From NCBI RefSeq assembly GCF_963662805.1, contig NZ_OY759873.1, forward strand, positions 92,385-156,384: a stretch of 64,000 nucleotides of DNA, written 5' to 3'. Positions 54,583-63,234 of the stretch are shown here, in pieces. The position numbers and the translations under genes were made by a program. How positions within the stretch are numbered: position 1 is the stretch's first letter; the number at the start of each line of letters is the position of its first letter. The DNA comes from an uncultured Cohaesibacter sp. Lineage in GTDB: Bacteria; Pseudomonadota; Alphaproteobacteria; Rhizobiales; Cohaesibacteraceae. The notes beneath the pieces were generated by a model, which did not search any database, was not told where the DNA came from, and saw only the letters and a list, made by a program, of their open reading frames with translations.

Positions 54583-56502
54583 ATGAGCAAAGTCATTGGT
54601 ATTGACTTGGGCACGACCAACTCATGCGTGTCCATTATGGATGGCAAAGAGCCCAAAGTCATCGAAAACGCCGAAGGTGCCCGTACGACACCTTCCATGA
54701 TCGCCTTCACGGATGATGGCGAACGCCTTGCTGGCCAGCCCGCAAAACGTCAGGCTGTGACCAACCCGACCAATACCCTGTTTGCTGTGAAGCGTCTGAT
54801 CGGCCGCCGGTTTGACGATCCAGCCGTTACAAAAGACAAGGAACTCGTCCCTTACTCTATCGTCAAGGGCGACAATGGCGACGCATGGGTAGAAGTTGAC
54901 GGCAAAAAGCATTCCCCGTCTCAGGTTTCCGCGATGATCCTTCAGAAAATGAAGGAAACCGCAGAAGACTATCTGGGTGAACCCGTCACGCAGGCCGTCA
55001 TCACCGTTCCTGCCTACTTCAACGATGCCCAGCGTCAGGCAACCAAGGACGCCGGCAAGATCGCCGGTCTTGAAGTCCTGCGTATCATCAACGAGCCGAC
55101 CGCTGCTGCCCTCGCCTATGGTCTCGACAAGAACGACGGCAAGACCATCGCGGTTTATGACCTTGGTGGTGGTACGTTCGACGTGTCCATTCTGGAAATC
55201 GGCGATGGCGTGTTCGAAGTGAAATCCACCAACGGTGATACTTTCCTTGGTGGTGAAGACTTTGACATGCGTCTTGTTGACTATCTCGTTGAAGAATTCA
55301 AAAAAGACAGCGGCATTGATCTGAAGAGCGACAAGCTGGCTCTGCAGCGCCTCAAGGAAGCTGCCGAGAAAGCCAAGATCGAGCTTTCGTCCGCGACCCA
55401 GACCGAAATCAACCTGCCTTACATCACGGCAGATGCTTCCGGTCCGAAACACCTGACCCTGAAGCTGACCCGTGCGAAATTCGAGGCTCTGGTTGATGAT
55501 CTGATCAAACGGACCATCAAGCCTTGCGAAGCCGCCCTGAAAGACGCTGGCCTTAGCGCTTCCGAGATCGACGAAGTCGTTCTCGTCGGTGGTATGACCC
55601 GTATGCCGAAGGTTCAGGCTTCCGTGAAGCAGTTCTTCGGCAAAGAACCGCACAAGGGTGTGAACCCGGACGAAGTGGTCGCCATGGGTGCCGCCATTCA
55701 GGCTGGCGTGCTGCAGGGCGACGTCAAAGACGTGCTGCTGCTCGACGTGACCCCGCTGTCTCTGGGTATCGAAACCCTTGGCGGCGTGTTTACTCGCCTC
55801 ATTGACCGCAACACCACGATCCCGACCAAGAAGAGCCAGGTCTTCTCCACCGCTGACGACAATCAGAATGCGGTGACGATCCGGGTCTTCCAGGGTGAGC
55901 GCGAAATGGCTGCCGACAATAAGATGCTCGGCCAGTTCGACCTCGTGGGCATTCCGCCCGCACCGCGCGGCGTTCCGCAGATCGAAGTGACCTTCGACAT
56001 CGACGCGAACGGCATCGTGAATGTGTCCGCTCTCGACAAGGGCACCGGCAAGGAACAGAAAATCTCGATCCGTGCCTCTGGTGGTCTGTCCGATGACGAG
56101 ATCGAAAAGATGGTCAAGGATGCAGAAGCCAACGCCGAAGCGGACAAGAAACGCAAGGAACTGGTTGAAGCCAAGAACCAGGGCGAAGCGCTGGTCCATT
56201 CGGGAGAGAAATCTCTCAGCGACTACGGCGACAAGGTCTCCGAAGCAGACAAATCTGCGATCGAGGCTGCCATTGCCGAACTGAAAACTGCTCTGGAAGG
56301 CGATGATCTCGAAGCGATCAAGGCCAAGACGGAAGCCATGGCTCAGGCATCCATGAAACTGGGTGAAGCCATGTATGCCGATCAGCAGTCCGATGAGGAA
56401 GCGCGCGCCGCCGCTGACGCAGCCCGCGATGCAGCCAAGGATGACGACATCGTCGACGCCGACTTCGAAGAAGTCCGGGACGACGACGACAAGCGCTCCT
56501 GA
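54583..56502 (+). CDS. dnaK: molecular chaperone DnaK (Hsp70)
   Basis: 639 residues, full length. ATPase domain signatures IGIDLGTTNSCVSIMDG, VYDLGGGTFDVSILEIGDGV and VVLVGGMTRMPKVQ; the linker KDVLLLDVTPLSLGIET; the peptide-binding domain; and the acidic C-terminus DADFEEVRDDDDKRS. AAGGAG lies 7-8 bases before the ATG. A probable RpoH promoter precedes it, and dnaJ follows after 145 bases with a hairpin between. The local codon use is strongly biased, as expected for a highly expressed gene. Confidence 0.98.
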   Translation: MSKVIGIDLGTTNSCVSIMDGKEPKVIENAEGARTTPSMIAFTDDGERLAGQPAKRQAVTNPTNTLFAVKRLIGRRFDDPAVTKDKELVPYSIVKGDNGDAWVEVDGKKHSPSQVSAMILQKMKETAEDYLGEPVTQAVITVPAYFNDAQRQATKDAGKIAGLEVLRIINEPTAAALAYGLDKNDGKTIAVYDLGGGTFDVSILEIGDGVFEVKSTNGDTFLGGEDFDMRLVDYLVEEFKKDSGIDLKSDKLALQRLKEAAEKAKIELSSATQTEINLPYITADASGPKHLTLKLTRAKFEALVDDLIKRTIKPCEAALKDAGLSASEIDEVVLVGGMTRMPKVQASVKQFFGKEPHKGVNPDEVVAMGAAIQAGVLQGDVKDVLLLDVTPLSLGIETLGGVFTRLIDRNTTIPTKKSQVFSTADDNQNAVTIRVFQGEREMAADNKMLGQFDLVGIPPAPRGVPQIEVTFDIDANGIVNVSALDKGTGKEQKISIRASGGLSDDEIEKMVKDAEANAEADKKRKELVEAKNQGEALVHSGEKSLSDYGDKVSEADKSAIEAAIAELKTALEGDDLEAIKAKTEAMAQASMKLGEAMYADQQSDEEARAAADAARDAAKDDDIVDADFEEVRDDDDKRS

Positions 56503-56539
56503 GAGTAAGGGCTGTGGCTTTGTAGAGACACGATAGCAA

Positions 56540-56573
56540 TAGCCGGCGCCACCAACACTGGCGTCGGCTTTTG
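56540..56573 (+). terminator. hairpin terminator/attenuator between dnaK and dnaJ
   Basis: AGCCGGCGCCA (56541-56551) pairs with TGGCGTCGGCT (56559-56569), followed by TTTT. It would lower dnaJ expression relative to dnaK. Confidence 0.75.
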
Positions 56574-56647
56574 TGTTCTGGAGCTCATTGAAGCCCGGCC
56601 TTCCTCAAATCGGAACTGGTATTGATCAACAGGTGGATCACGCAAAC

Positions 56648-57772
56648 ATGTCTAAAGCCGATTTTTATGAAACGCTCGGGGTGTCCCGCGGGGCTGACGA
56701 CAAGGAACTGAAAAGTGCCTTTCGCAAGAAAGCGATGCAGTTTCACCCTGACCGAAACCCGGGCAATCCGGAGGCCGAGGCCAAGTTCAAGGAATTGAAC
56801 GAGGCCTATGAGGTGCTGAAGGATTCCGAGAAACGCGCAGCCTATGACCGTTATGGTCACGCAGCCTTTGAACAGGGTGGCATGGGGCAGGGCTTCGGCT
56901 CCGACTTCGGCGCGTCCATGTCCGACATCTTCGAAGATATTTTCGGCGACATGATGGGCGGTGGCCGCCGGTCACGCGGTCGCGAACGCGGCGCGGACCT
57001 GCGCTACAACATGGAAATCACCCTCGAAGAGGCCTTCCATGGCAAAACGGCCCAGATCGAAGTGCCCACTTCAGTGACTTGCAAAACCTGCTCGGGAACC
57101 GGTGCCAAAACCGGCACCAGCCCCAAACCCTGCCGCACCTGTGGTGGCATGGGCAAGGTGAGGGCAAGTCAGGGCTTCTTTACGGTCGAGCGGACCTGCC
57201 CGACCTGTCATGGTCGCGGTGAGTTCATCGAGGATCCCTGTGATGCCTGTGGTGGCGTCGGTCGGACGACCGAGAATCGCTCACTTTCTGTCAATATTCC
57301 TGCTGGCATCGAGGATGGAACCCGCATTCGTCTCTCCGGCGAAGGAGAGGCTGGCGTCCGCGGTGGGCCTTCGGGAGATCTCTATATTTTCCTCACTCAA
57401 AAGCCGCATGACCTGTTCCAGAGGGATGGCGCAGACATCTTCTGCCGCGTGCCGATTTCGATGACCACCGCCATTCTGGGCGGTCAGTTCGAAGTGCCAA
57501 CTGTTGACGGCGGCAAGACCCGCGTTCGGGTGCCGGAAGGCACTCAGACGGGCAAGCAGTTCCGTCTCAGAGGCAAGGGCATGCCGGTGCTTCGCAGCCC
57601 GCAATATGGCGACATGTATATTCAGGTCGAGGTGGAAACACCGCGCAAGCTGACCAAACGGCAGAAGGAACTCATTCAGGAGTTCGAGGGCCTGACCCAC
57701 GAAGACAATTCGCCCGATAGCAATGGATTTTTCGCCAAAGTGAAGGATTTCTTCGAAAGAATCGGCGAGTAA
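56648..57772 (+). CDS. dnaJ: chaperone protein DnaJ (Hsp40)
   Basis: DnaK co-chaperone that delivers substrates and stimulates ATP hydrolysis. 374 residues: J domain with HPD (KAMQFHPDRNPGNPE), Gly/Phe-rich linker, four zinc-binding CxxCxGxG repeats (CKTCSGTG, CRTCGGMG, CPTCHGRG, CDACGGVG) and C-terminal substrate domains. The ATG at 56648 gives the family start MSKADFYETLGVSRGADDKE. It ends in a strong terminator at 57793-57827. Confidence 0.97.
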   Translation: MSKADFYETLGVSRGADDKELKSAFRKKAMQFHPDRNPGNPEAEAKFKELNEAYEVLKDSEKRAAYDRYGHAAFEQGGMGQGFGSDFGASMSDIFEDIFGDMMGGGRRSRGRERGADLRYNMEITLEEAFHGKTAQIEVPTSVTCKTCSGTGAKTGTSPKPCRTCGGMGKVRASQGFFTVERTCPTCHGRGEFIEDPCDACGGVGRTTENRSLSVNIPAGIEDGTRIRLSGEGEAGVRGGPSGDLYIFLTQKPHDLFQRDGADIFCRVPISMTTAILGGQFEVPTVDGGKTRVRVPEGTQTGKQFRLRGKGMPVLRSPQYGDMYIQVEVETPRKLTKRQKELIQEFEGLTHEDNSPDSNGFFAKVKDFFERIGE

Positions 57773-57792
57773 TCTCCATTGGTAATTTTCCG

Positions 57793-57827
57793 AAAGGGAG
57801 GCGTTTATCCGACGCCTCCCTTTTTTT
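57793..57827 (+). terminator. rho-independent terminator after dnaJ
   Basis: AAAGGGAGGCGT (57793-57804) pairs with ACGCCTCCCTTT (57812-57823), followed by T to 57827. Confidence 0.95.
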
Positions 57828-58054
57828 ATGGTGATTTCGATAAAAAAGTACCGGTCAGGGCTGTTTGGCCTTTTATTCGACGTCAAAGCCGCCTAAATCT
57901 GTAAGGGAAATGGTTTCCAATCCGCAACACCCTTTCGATGCAGATTGATCAGGAGATCCGTCTGGATGTCGGGACCGTTTTTCATGGCTGTCTCTGGTCA
58001 GAATGACCGGTTTTGAGTTCAGGGGCAGGATCCAGCTATCTATTTGAGGGTTTG

Positions 58055-58657
58055 ATGCTCAAGCAACTTCGAAACCATCCCGTCATTGATCGGCTGCCCG
58101 ATGAAATCCGTTTTCTGCGCCAGTGGTTCGAGAATCCGCTGAAAGTCGGAGCCGTGGCTCCGTCCAGTCCCGCCCTTGCCCGCAAAATGGCCTCCTACAT
58201 CGATCTGGATCGCCCCGGCCTCGTCGTTGAACTCGGTCCGGGAACCGGCGTGGTAACAAAGGCCGTACTTGATCACGGGGTCGAGCCGAGCCGTGTGCTG
58301 GCCGTGGAATATTCCAGCGAGTTCGTCGACATTCTCAGAGATCGCTTTGCCGGTGCCAAGGTGATCCAAGGCGACGCCTATGATTTCGAAGCCATTCGGC
58401 AGCAGCATGTTCAGGAACCGCTCTGCGCCGTGGTCTCGAGCCTTCCGCTTTTCAATCAGCCCAAACCCATGCGCAAAAGACTGATCGAGCTGTGTCTTGA
58501 TGCGCTGTCCCCCGGCGCTCCCTTCATTCAGTTTTCCTACGCGCTGGTGCCACCCGTGCCGCAGGAAGACGGTGACTTCGAGGTCGAGAACAGCAACTGG
58601 ATCATCGGCAACCTGCCCCCTGCGCGGGTCTGGATCTATCGGCGTCCCGTTCAATAG
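58055..58657 (+). CDS. pmtA: phospholipid N-methyltransferase PmtA
   Basis: SAM-dependent methylation of phosphatidylethanolamine, leading to phosphatidylcholine at the inner membrane. 200 residues. An N-terminal amphipathic stretch (IRFLRQWFENPLKVGAVAPS) as in rhizobial PmtA, SAM motif I (GLVVELGPGTGVVTKAVL), then SSLPLFNQPKPMRKRLI and the C-terminal PARVWIYRRP. The start is the ATG at 58055, with a GAGGG rather close; a TTG at 58013 is the alternative. The dnaJ-pmtA-pyrF order is common in Rhizobiales. Confidence 0.88.
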   Translation: MLKQLRNHPVIDRLPDEIRFLRQWFENPLKVGAVAPSSPALARKMASYIDLDRPGLVVELGPGTGVVTKAVLDHGVEPSRVLAVEYSSEFVDILRDRFAGAKVIQGDAYDFEAIRQQHVQEPLCAVVSSLPLFNQPKPMRKRLIELCLDALSPGAPFIQFSYALVPPVPQEDGDFEVENSNWIIGNLPPARVWIYRRPVQ

Positions 58658-58731
58658 GGGTCAAGGATTGAAGGGCACCTGACCGGCACGATGCCTGAAG
58701 GTGGCCTGTTACGGCAGAAGGAAACTCTTCC

Positions 58732-59316
58732 ATGCAGCTCCCCCGTCTTCTCTGCGTTGCGGGCTCGACCCGGTCCGGCAGCTACAATCAGGCGCTTGCC
58801 GGGGCCATGGCCAAGCATCTCAGCCTTTCGGAAATGGACGTCACGTTTCTGTCGCTGACAGACTATCCGCTGCCGCTGTTCAATACCGACGACGAGAAGG
58901 AAAAGGGTTTGCCGGAGAATGCCGTGCGCCTTGCCAAGATGTTTGCTCGCCATGACGGCATCTTCATCGCTTCGCCCGAATATAACGGCTCGATCACGCC
59001 CCTGATGAAAAACACGCTCGACTGGATATCCCGGGTTCCGCCCGAGGGCCGCCATGCGTTTCATTCACCCGTTTTTGCCATCGGGGCCGCATCTCCGGGG
59101 CAACTGGGCGGCATGCGCTCGCTTGCGCATCTAAGGGACATTCTGGTCGCGCTCGGGGCCTTCTGCATCCCGCAGCAGGTTTCCATCGCGTCGGCCAGCA
59201 AGGCCTTTGACGACAAGGGAGACCTGATCGGAGATCGCGAGAATGCGTTCCTGACGACTTGCGCAACTGGCCTGATACAAACCGCCAAGAAGTTCAAACC
59301 ACTCGAATCCGCCTAA
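58732..59316 (+). CDS. NADPH-dependent FMN reductase
   Basis: 194 residues with a flavodoxin-like fold: phosphate-binding loop VAGSTRSGSYNQALAGAM near the start and the conserved FIASPEYNGSITPLMKNTLD that contacts the flavin. The family reduces FMN, quinones or azo dyes with NADPH; the physiological substrate is unknown. It lies between pmtA (74 bases upstream) and pyrF (86 bases downstream), all rightward, and may be cotranscribed with them. Confidence 0.88.
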   Translation: MQLPRLLCVAGSTRSGSYNQALAGAMAKHLSLSEMDVTFLSLTDYPLPLFNTDDEKEKGLPENAVRLAKMFARHDGIFIASPEYNGSITPLMKNTLDWISRVPPEGRHAFHSPVFAIGAASPGQLGGMRSLAHLRDILVALGAFCIPQQVSIASASKAFDDKGDLIGDRENAFLTTCATGLIQTAKKFKPLESA

Positions 59317-59402
59317 ACGCTGCCTCTGATCCGATATCGATCTGGACCAGATGGAAGTCCAGTGCTATGGCTCTTTGGAAACAAGAACAAAGGAGCTCGC
59401 CC

Positions 59403-60125
59403 ATGTCATCCAAGTCATCCATCGCCGCAAAAGACCGCCTGATCGTGCCTCTCGATGTTTCTTCCGTTGAAGAAGCCCGCGAGATTGTCATGGATCTGGG
59501 AGATAGCGTGTCTTTCTACAAGATCGGCTATCAGTTGGCCTATGCAGGGGGCTTTGAGCTGGCCAAGGAGCTGATCGAGGCCGAGAATAACGTCTTTATG
59601 GATCTCAAGCTGCTCGACATCGACAACACGATCGAGAAGGGGGTTGAGTCCATCCGTGCACTGGATGTGAAGTTCCTGACCATTCACGCCTACCCGAGCG
59701 CCATGCGGGCCGCCGTTGCCGGTCGTGGAAAAAGCGATCTCGAGCTGCTGGGTGTCACCGTTCTGACCTCGATGGATGATGAGGATCTGAAGGAAGCAGG
59801 CTACAGCTCCAACGCCATGGATCTTGTTGCCAAACGTGCCACCGCTGCCCGCGCTGCCGGGATGGACGGTATTGTCTGCGCCGCTCAGGAAGCCGCTGCC
59901 ATGCGCAAGATCGTCGGCCCGGACATGTCGATCGTGACCCCCGGTATCCGCCAGGCCGGCACCAGCGCGGATGACCAGAAACGCGTCATGACACCGGGTC
60001 GGGCCATTGCAGAAGGGTCGGATTATCTGGTGGTTGGACGCCCGATTCTGGGAGCAAGAAAGCGCTCCATGACGGCCCTGTCGATCATCGCCGAGATCGA
60101 GGAAGCTCTCGAATCCCGCAGCTGA
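59403..60125 (+). CDS. pyrF: orotidine 5'-phosphate decarboxylase
   Basis: Last step of UMP synthesis. 240 residues forming a TIM barrel with the catalytic FMDLKLLDIDNTIEKG (Lys-Asp set), the phosphate-binding SIVTPGIRQAGTSADDQ and GSDYLVVGRPIL. AAGGAG lies 7 bases before the ATG at 59403, so the in-frame extension upstream is rejected. A terminator at 60195-60228 closes the group that began at dnaK. Confidence 0.96.
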   Translation: MSSKSSIAAKDRLIVPLDVSSVEEAREIVMDLGDSVSFYKIGYQLAYAGGFELAKELIEAENNVFMDLKLLDIDNTIEKGVESIRALDVKFLTIHAYPSAMRAAVAGRGKSDLELLGVTVLTSMDDEDLKEAGYSSNAMDLVAKRATAARAAGMDGIVCAAQEAAAMRKIVGPDMSIVTPGIRQAGTSADDQKRVMTPGRAIAEGSDYLVVGRPILGARKRSMTALSIIAEIEEALESRS

Positions 60126-60194
60126 TCCTGTTCGGCATCCGAAGTGCTTGATGTCATATCGGCACCGAAACAATTACTGAATATTATAGTCAGA

Positions 60195-60228
60195 CGGCTG
60201 CTCAAACCTGTTTCGGGCGGCCGTTTTT
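60195..60228 (+). terminator. rho-independent terminator after pyrF
   Basis: CGGCTGCTC (60195-60203) pairs with GGGCGGCCG (60215-60223, two G-T pairs), followed by TTTTT. Confidence 0.82.
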
Positions 60229-60405
60229 CATTGATATGTGTAGGTTAGGCTGCGGGTTTCGCACGCCGATCTTCTCTTCAGAGAGTTCACTGTTACTGAA
60301 ATGCAGGCAAACGGGCACCGCCAGACCCTCTCAGAGATGATCTGAGCAAGATATGAGGATTGAGACGGGCGGAATCCGGGTGTTGATGGCCTCATAGGGC
60401 CACGT

Positions 60406-61038
60406 TCAGGCGGTGCTTGGCCTTGGTGCCTGAAATTCGCCAAAGCGCCAGGCTTTGCGATGCTGCTGCACCTTGTGCATATAGATGGCCTGCCCGATTG
60501 CCAGACTGAGCGCCATGAGCAGGAGCCCCGGCAGGATCAATGCATAGAGGTAAAGATCCGGATGTGTGTTTAGATAGGCTTTCTGCGGCTTGTGCTGATT
60601 GACATGGGCCAGAATTGTCCGGCCAACCTCGTATCCGGCGATCATGCGCTTCACTTCCCCCGGAGATTGGGAGCGGATCGGTCGCAAGGAGACACGGGTT
60701 CCGGTGAAGGTCTGTCCGTCCTTCACATATTGATATTCGATCTTGGCCGAGAAGACCGGAGCGCCACCGTCCATTTTGGTCCGAACCACTTCGGCCCGGG
60801 TGACCGTGGCGGACACCTGATCCCAGCTTTTTGCCGTGTATGCAGTGAAATAATGTGCCATGCCGACAATCAGCAACAGCATTCCGACCACAATCATCAG
60901 GAAGCGCGCAAGGCGCACAGAGCTGTGCTGGTGGGCATGAAACTTAAAGCTCGGAAACTGCCAGGAGGCGGGTTCTTCAACCGGAATTCGGTTCACCTTC
61001 TGAGAGCCGGGATATATATAGGCTGGCTGATAGCGCAT
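60406..61038 (-). CDS. membrane protein with DUF3592 domain
   Basis: 210 residues from the ATG at 61038 (MRYQPAYIYPGSQKVN). One membrane helix at about 43-65 (FLMIVVGMLLLIVGMAHYFT), an extracytoplasmic DUF3592 domain (SATVTRAEVVRTKMDGG, SAKIEYQYVKDGQTFTGTRV, HVNQHKPQKAYLN), and a second helix near the C-terminus (YALILPGLLLMALSLAIGQA). The family function is unknown. The same frame stays open upstream to 61257 through the AT-rich repeat region; that part is low-complexity, lacks a ribosome site and is not included. Confidence 0.8.
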   Translation of the reverse strand: MRYQPAYIYPGSQKVNRIPVEEPASWQFPSFKFHAHQHSSVRLARFLMIVVGMLLLIVGMAHYFTAYTAKSWDQVSATVTRAEVVRTKMDGGAPVFSAKIEYQYVKDGQTFTGTRVSLRPIRSQSPGEVKRMIAGYEVGRTILAHVNQHKPQKAYLNTHPDLYLYALILPGLLLMALSLAIGQAIYMHKVQQHRKAWRFGEFQAPRPSTA

Positions 61039-61135
61039 GACGAATACCGAAAAGTTAACAAATATGAGCTTTATGGAATCACACTTTTGCAACGCTGGCA
61101 AAAGTAATATCGACTGTATAACAAATGTTTGACGA

Positions 61136-61318
61136 AAGACTCGAGTCTTCGGAAATTTTTTATTATTAATGTAAATATCTGAGAAGACATTTTCCGTTAA
61201 CCACTTGTTAAGAACTCTTATCCACAGAGTCTTCACAGGTAAGAGTTTGTTAATCACTCTTTTGACCAGAGTCTTCAGAAAGAAATTTTTGGTTCAACAG
61301 GCTTCGGACAGAGTCTTC
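61136..61318. repeat. 42-bp-periodic array of GAGTCTTC boxes
   Basis: GAGTCTTC occurs at 61143, 61227, 61269 and 61311: intervals 84, 42 and 42, multiples of 42 bases (four helical turns). TTAA keeps the same period at 61166, 61208 and 61250. The segments 61207-61238 and 61249-61280 match at 24 of 32 positions. Two boxes are dyads, ACTCT-N7-AGAGT (61214-61230 and 61256-61272), and the first lies in a perfect 14-bp palindrome AAGACTCGAGTCTT (61136-61149). The surrounding 443-base gap (61039-61481) is AT-rich and has no supported gene. Confidence 0.75.
61197..61226. promoter_or_regulatory. perfect CtrA-type box next to a perfect DnaA box
   Basis: TTAA-CCACTTG-TTAA (61197-61211) matches the CtrA consensus TTAA-N7-TTAA. 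Seven bases on is TTATCCACA (61218-61226), the DnaA-box consensus. Both lie inside the repeat array. The sequence match is direct; binding is inferred. Confidence 0.5.
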
Positions 61319-61481
61319 GTGGCTGCTGCGAGCGACAATTCTATGTCTCGGCAAAGACAAGAAATATCTTATAGATTCAACCAAAGTTCGAAAATGTCAT
61401 TTGCCCGCGAGAAAACTTGCGAGCCGAGGGTCTTGGTGATTTGACGGTGCGATGACGCGCGATCTGTTGCGGGAATGTCAC

Positions 61482-62270
61482 CTAGTCCAAAAAGGACACC
61501 TTGCCTTTGCGTCTGCGGCCAAGAATGGTCTTGATCGGCGCAATCAGGCAATTGACGAGACCGAACTCAGAAAGCCGGTATGTCCAGACCGACAGAGATG
61601 AGCCGCCCGCGTCCTTGAAGCGCTTGCGGGCAGGCAACGAGCGATCACCACCGATCTCGGCAAGGGACGAGTCAAAGATGTTGGATGTCACCGGCGGCGG
61701 GACGAGACCGTAGGTCTTGAGGCCATGTTCCCACGGGCGGCGCAGATCCTCATCGACGGGCCGTTTGCGCAAAGCCCGGTAGGTGAGGAATTTCTTGGCA
61801 CCGGCCCGGTTGATCAGATAACAACCGGTGTTGTTGGGCACACGCCAATATTTGACGACACTTAGCCCATCGGCCAGCTCAGTAACCACTTTCACCGCTG
61901 CCTTGGGCGGGTTGCTCAGACGAACGATCTCCCAATCCTGAGGCAATCTGTCGAGCGCCTCCGCCATCACGGCAAAGGCATCATGAAATGCGAGGTCATC
62001 CTCCATGACGCAGACCGGCTCCTCGATGCCTTCCTCAACGATCCGCTGCATGATCGTCAGGTGGCTGGCGTAGCAACCGACCTCGCCCCGGTTCATGGCG
62101 CTGTCGATCCCTCCTGAGGCGTTAAGGAAATAGCTCTTCAGGGTCTCGGGCATATCGAGGCCATAGACAGCCGGGATGCGCTCGGCCGTGAAGCCCCGCT
62201 TGGCCAGTTCTGCTTTCATATAATCGAAGCGAGCCGCGTCCCGGTCGAGATTGATCAGAAAGATCCGCAT
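61482..62270 (-). CDS. glycosyltransferase family 25 (LPS biosynthesis type)
   Basis: 262 residues. Typical GT25 pattern: N-terminal MRIFLINLDRDAARFDYM, IPAVYGLDMPETL, GEVGCYASHLTIMQRIVEEG, the DxD-type motif in VCVMEDDLAFHDAF, and RVPNNTGCYLINRAGAKKFL. Such enzymes add sugars, often galactose, to lipooligosaccharide. It is cytoplasmic or peripheral on the inner membrane. It starts 10 bases past the stop of the fucosyltransferase-like gene on the same strand, so the two are probably cotranscribed. Confidence 0.9.
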   Translation of the reverse strand: MRIFLINLDRDAARFDYMKAELAKRGFTAERIPAVYGLDMPETLKSYFLNASGGIDSAMNRGEVGCYASHLTIMQRIVEEGIEEPVCVMEDDLAFHDAFAVMAEALDRLPQDWEIVRLSNPPKAAVKVVTELADGLSVVKYWRVPNNTGCYLINRAGAKKFLTYRALRKRPVDEDLRRPWEHGLKTYGLVPPPVTSNIFDSSLAEIGGDRSLPARKRFKDAGGSSLSVWTYRLSEFGLVNCLIAPIKTILGRRRKGKVSFLD

Positions 62271-62280
62271 GGGGTTTCCT

Positions 62281-63198
62281 TCAGACGAGGATCCAGCCGC
62301 GCGGGCAGATGTCGTCGATATAGGTCGTGAGCATATGCTCTCGGGTGTACCAGCGGCGCGGACCGATCACAAGCTTGTGCGGATCGGGATTAAGCCATGC
62401 ACCCCACCAGCTGAAGGACGAGTTGGCGATGATGTGGTGGCTGCATTTCGACATCAGGGCAAGATCGTGCATCCGGTCCGCTTCCGGCATCAGGGTGCGA
62501 TTGGGCCAATCTCTGGTGAGCTGATCAGCCGCCTCGCGGTCATCGCTGAAAATGCAGAAGTGGCAATCCGGCACAGCCTTTTCGATCAGCTTGCGTGCCC
62601 GCTGATAATAGACATCCTCCATGATGCCGTGGATCTTCAGCACCTTGGGATCGTAAAGATAGTCTCCACGGCGAATATGGACCGAGACGGAGCCGCTGCT
62701 CTCTACCCGCGCCTTGCTATCCGCATCAAGCGCGCCTTCGAGCTGTGCGAGGCTGAATTCGGCCCGTATGGCGTCCGCCTGATCCAGAAAATAGTCCTCG
62801 GACTGGAAATAGCCCGCGATATAGCTGCCCTTTTTCACGGTCCTGATGTCATCGCTCACCGTCAGGCTATCATACTGATAGCGTGGGCCGGGCCAGTGAT
62901 CGCCGTGTTTTTTCTTGCGCTTTTCCTGTCGTGCCTTGCCGCTCAGCTTGGCCAGCAGTGAGGATGTGTCCACATCGTCCTGCTCCCAAACATCAGCGGT
63001 GATCGGAAAGGCCGCAAGGCCAAAGCTTGCATGTTCGAGACGCTCCGAGCCCACCGCGTGCATCAGGAGTTTCGCGCCCAAGCGTTTTGCCTGAGCCAGA
63101 GCGGCGGCGTACTGAAACATTTGATTGCCGAGGCCACCGAACAGGCGAACGCACAGATAGTCGCCCGCGGTTTCTTGTGTCACCTTCATGCTTTTCAT
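62281..63198 (-). CDS. alpha-1,2-fucosyltransferase-like glycosyltransferase (GT11)
   Basis: 305 residues. The GT11 motifs are clear: LFGGLGNQMFQYAAALAQAK, the GDP-fucose-binding HxRRGDY motif in VSVHIRRGDYLYDP, CIFSDDREAADQL, and HHIIANSSFSWWGAWLNPD. The likely reaction is transfer of fucose from GDP-fucose to the 2-position of galactose in a surface polysaccharide; the acceptor is unknown. It lies 36 bases past the neighbouring GT10-like gene and 10 before the GT25 gene, all leftward. Confidence 0.92.
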   Translation of the reverse strand: MKSMKVTQETAGDYLCVRLFGGLGNQMFQYAAALAQAKRLGAKLLMHAVGSERLEHASFGLAAFPITADVWEQDDVDTSSLLAKLSGKARQEKRKKKHGDHWPGPRYQYDSLTVSDDIRTVKKGSYIAGYFQSEDYFLDQADAIRAEFSLAQLEGALDADSKARVESSGSVSVHIRRGDYLYDPKVLKIHGIMEDVYYQRARKLIEKAVPDCHFCIFSDDREAADQLTRDWPNRTLMPEADRMHDLALMSKCSHHIIANSSFSWWGAWLNPDPHKLVIGPRRWYTREHMLTTYIDDICPRGWILV

Positions 63199-63234
63199 GT
63201 CCCGCTGTCCTCCAGCCGCTACACTCGTTGAGCC

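Noticed and set aside
54622..56199. A 525-codon open frame antisense to dnaK
   Set aside because: Shadow of dnaK's codon bias; no family features.
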